This document shows positions 5,480-5,577 of a stretch of DNA of 5,577 bases, in pieces. Within the stretch, counting starts at the first letter, position 1; each line of letters starts with the position of its first letter. The DNA comes from Desulfobulbus sp. Its GTDB lineage: Bacteria > Pseudomonadota > Gammaproteobacteria > Burkholderiales > Rhodocyclaceae. The DNA is taken from NCBI GenBank assembly GCA_009782025.1, contig WQUQ01000121.1, positions 1 to 5,577 on the forward strand, written 5' to 3'. Position numbers and translations under genes: made by a program. Below the pieces are notes generated by a model. The model ran no database searches. It saw only the letters and a program-made list of their open reading frames with translations, and was not told the origin of the DNA.

Positions 5480-5564
5480 ACTAGTATTTCGTTTCTTTAA
5501 AACATTTACTTAAACTCTCATCTCTGCGATCATATCTTTCCAGTGCAACAGACTGGAGAACACG
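5480..5564 (+). other. AT-rich junction and leader of a new gene
   Basis: From about 5480 the sequence changes abruptly: the stretch 5481-5540 is about 30% GC, against well over 60% in the phage genes. It begins with ACTAGT (5480-5485) and has TTTACTTAAA and CATATCTTT stretches that could hold a promoter for the gene at 5565, but I cannot fix -35 and -10 boxes with confidence. It may be the end of an insertion sequence or host DNA at a deletion point. Confidence 0.5.
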
Positions 5565-5577
5565 ATGTCCAGACCGA
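5565..5577 (+). CDS. Start of an unidentified gene, cut by the window end
   Basis: ATG at 5565 opens a frame reading M-S-R-P before the window ends. CTGGAGAA (5553-5560), a good ribosome binding site, lies 7 bases upstream after GGAG. Only four codons are visible, so no function can be given; a transposase of the element that cut the HTH gene is one possibility, a host gene another. Confidence 0.45.

Larger units (their letters stand above)
91..5480 (-). mobile_element. Mu-like (transposable) prophage early region, remnant
   Basis: A run of phage-type genes on the minus strand ends in a Mu-type DDE transposase and includes a Rha regulator, a BcepMu gp16-type HTH protein and a DUF3102-like protein. 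This mix is typical of the early region of B3/BcepMu-like transposable phages (family knowledge). The expected ATPase (MuB-like) gene after the transposase is not present: the sequence there changes to repeat and insertion-sequence DNA. At the other end an HTH gene is cut near 5480. No Mu-type phage end, repressor with a clear C-terminal domain, or structural gene is in view. The limits given are those of the phage-like DNA visible here, not attachment sites. Whether the prophage continues beyond the flanking elements cannot be told from this window. Confidence 0.8.

Noticed and set aside
5480..5485. ACTAGT (SpeI site) at the junction as a sign of a cloning artefact.
   Set aside because: A single hexamer is too weak as evidence, and the DNA beyond it has a natural gene start with a ribosome binding site.

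Overview
The window holds a remnant of the early region of a Mu-like (transposable) prophage. It sits in a GC-rich genome, and the GC content, codon use and an abundant-type palindromic repeat suggest a proteobacterium, probably a betaproteobacterium (inference). Almost all phage genes lie on the minus strand in one tightly packed run, read from high to low coordinates: small BcepMu gp16-type HTH protein, Rha-family regulator, two short unknown proteins, a stand-alone ClpX-type zinc finger protein, an IclR-type winged-helix protein, a DUF3102-like protein, and a 606-residue DDE transposase with DD(35)E spacing. Spacing is from 4-base ATGA overlaps to gaps of 10-50 bases, which points to one early operon that controls and carries out replicative transposition.

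Both ends look broken by other mobile DNA. At the left end (about 1-150) the 3' end of the transposase gene runs into a palindromic GC-rich repeat and then into what looks like the right end of an IS200/IS605-type (TnpB-associated) element with two hairpins that share the core ACTTCAGT; the transposase stop codon lies inside this foreign DNA, and no MuB-like ATPase gene follows. At the right end (about 5480) a second small HTH gene loses its start codon exactly where base composition drops from GC-rich to about 39% GC, and a new plus-strand gene begins at 5565.

One gene (4764-5291) runs against the operon. It encodes a membrane-anchored protein with a cysteine-rich, zinc-ribbon-like C-terminus and resembles a cargo (moron) gene in position, although its function is unknown.

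The most interesting points are the ClpX-zinc-finger-only protein in a transposition operon (ClpX is the host factor that remodels the Mu transpososome), a perfect 22-bp palindrome inside the DUF3102-like gene, an imperfect 23-bp palindrome just upstream of rha that looks like an operator, and the two mobile-element junctions that flank the remnant.
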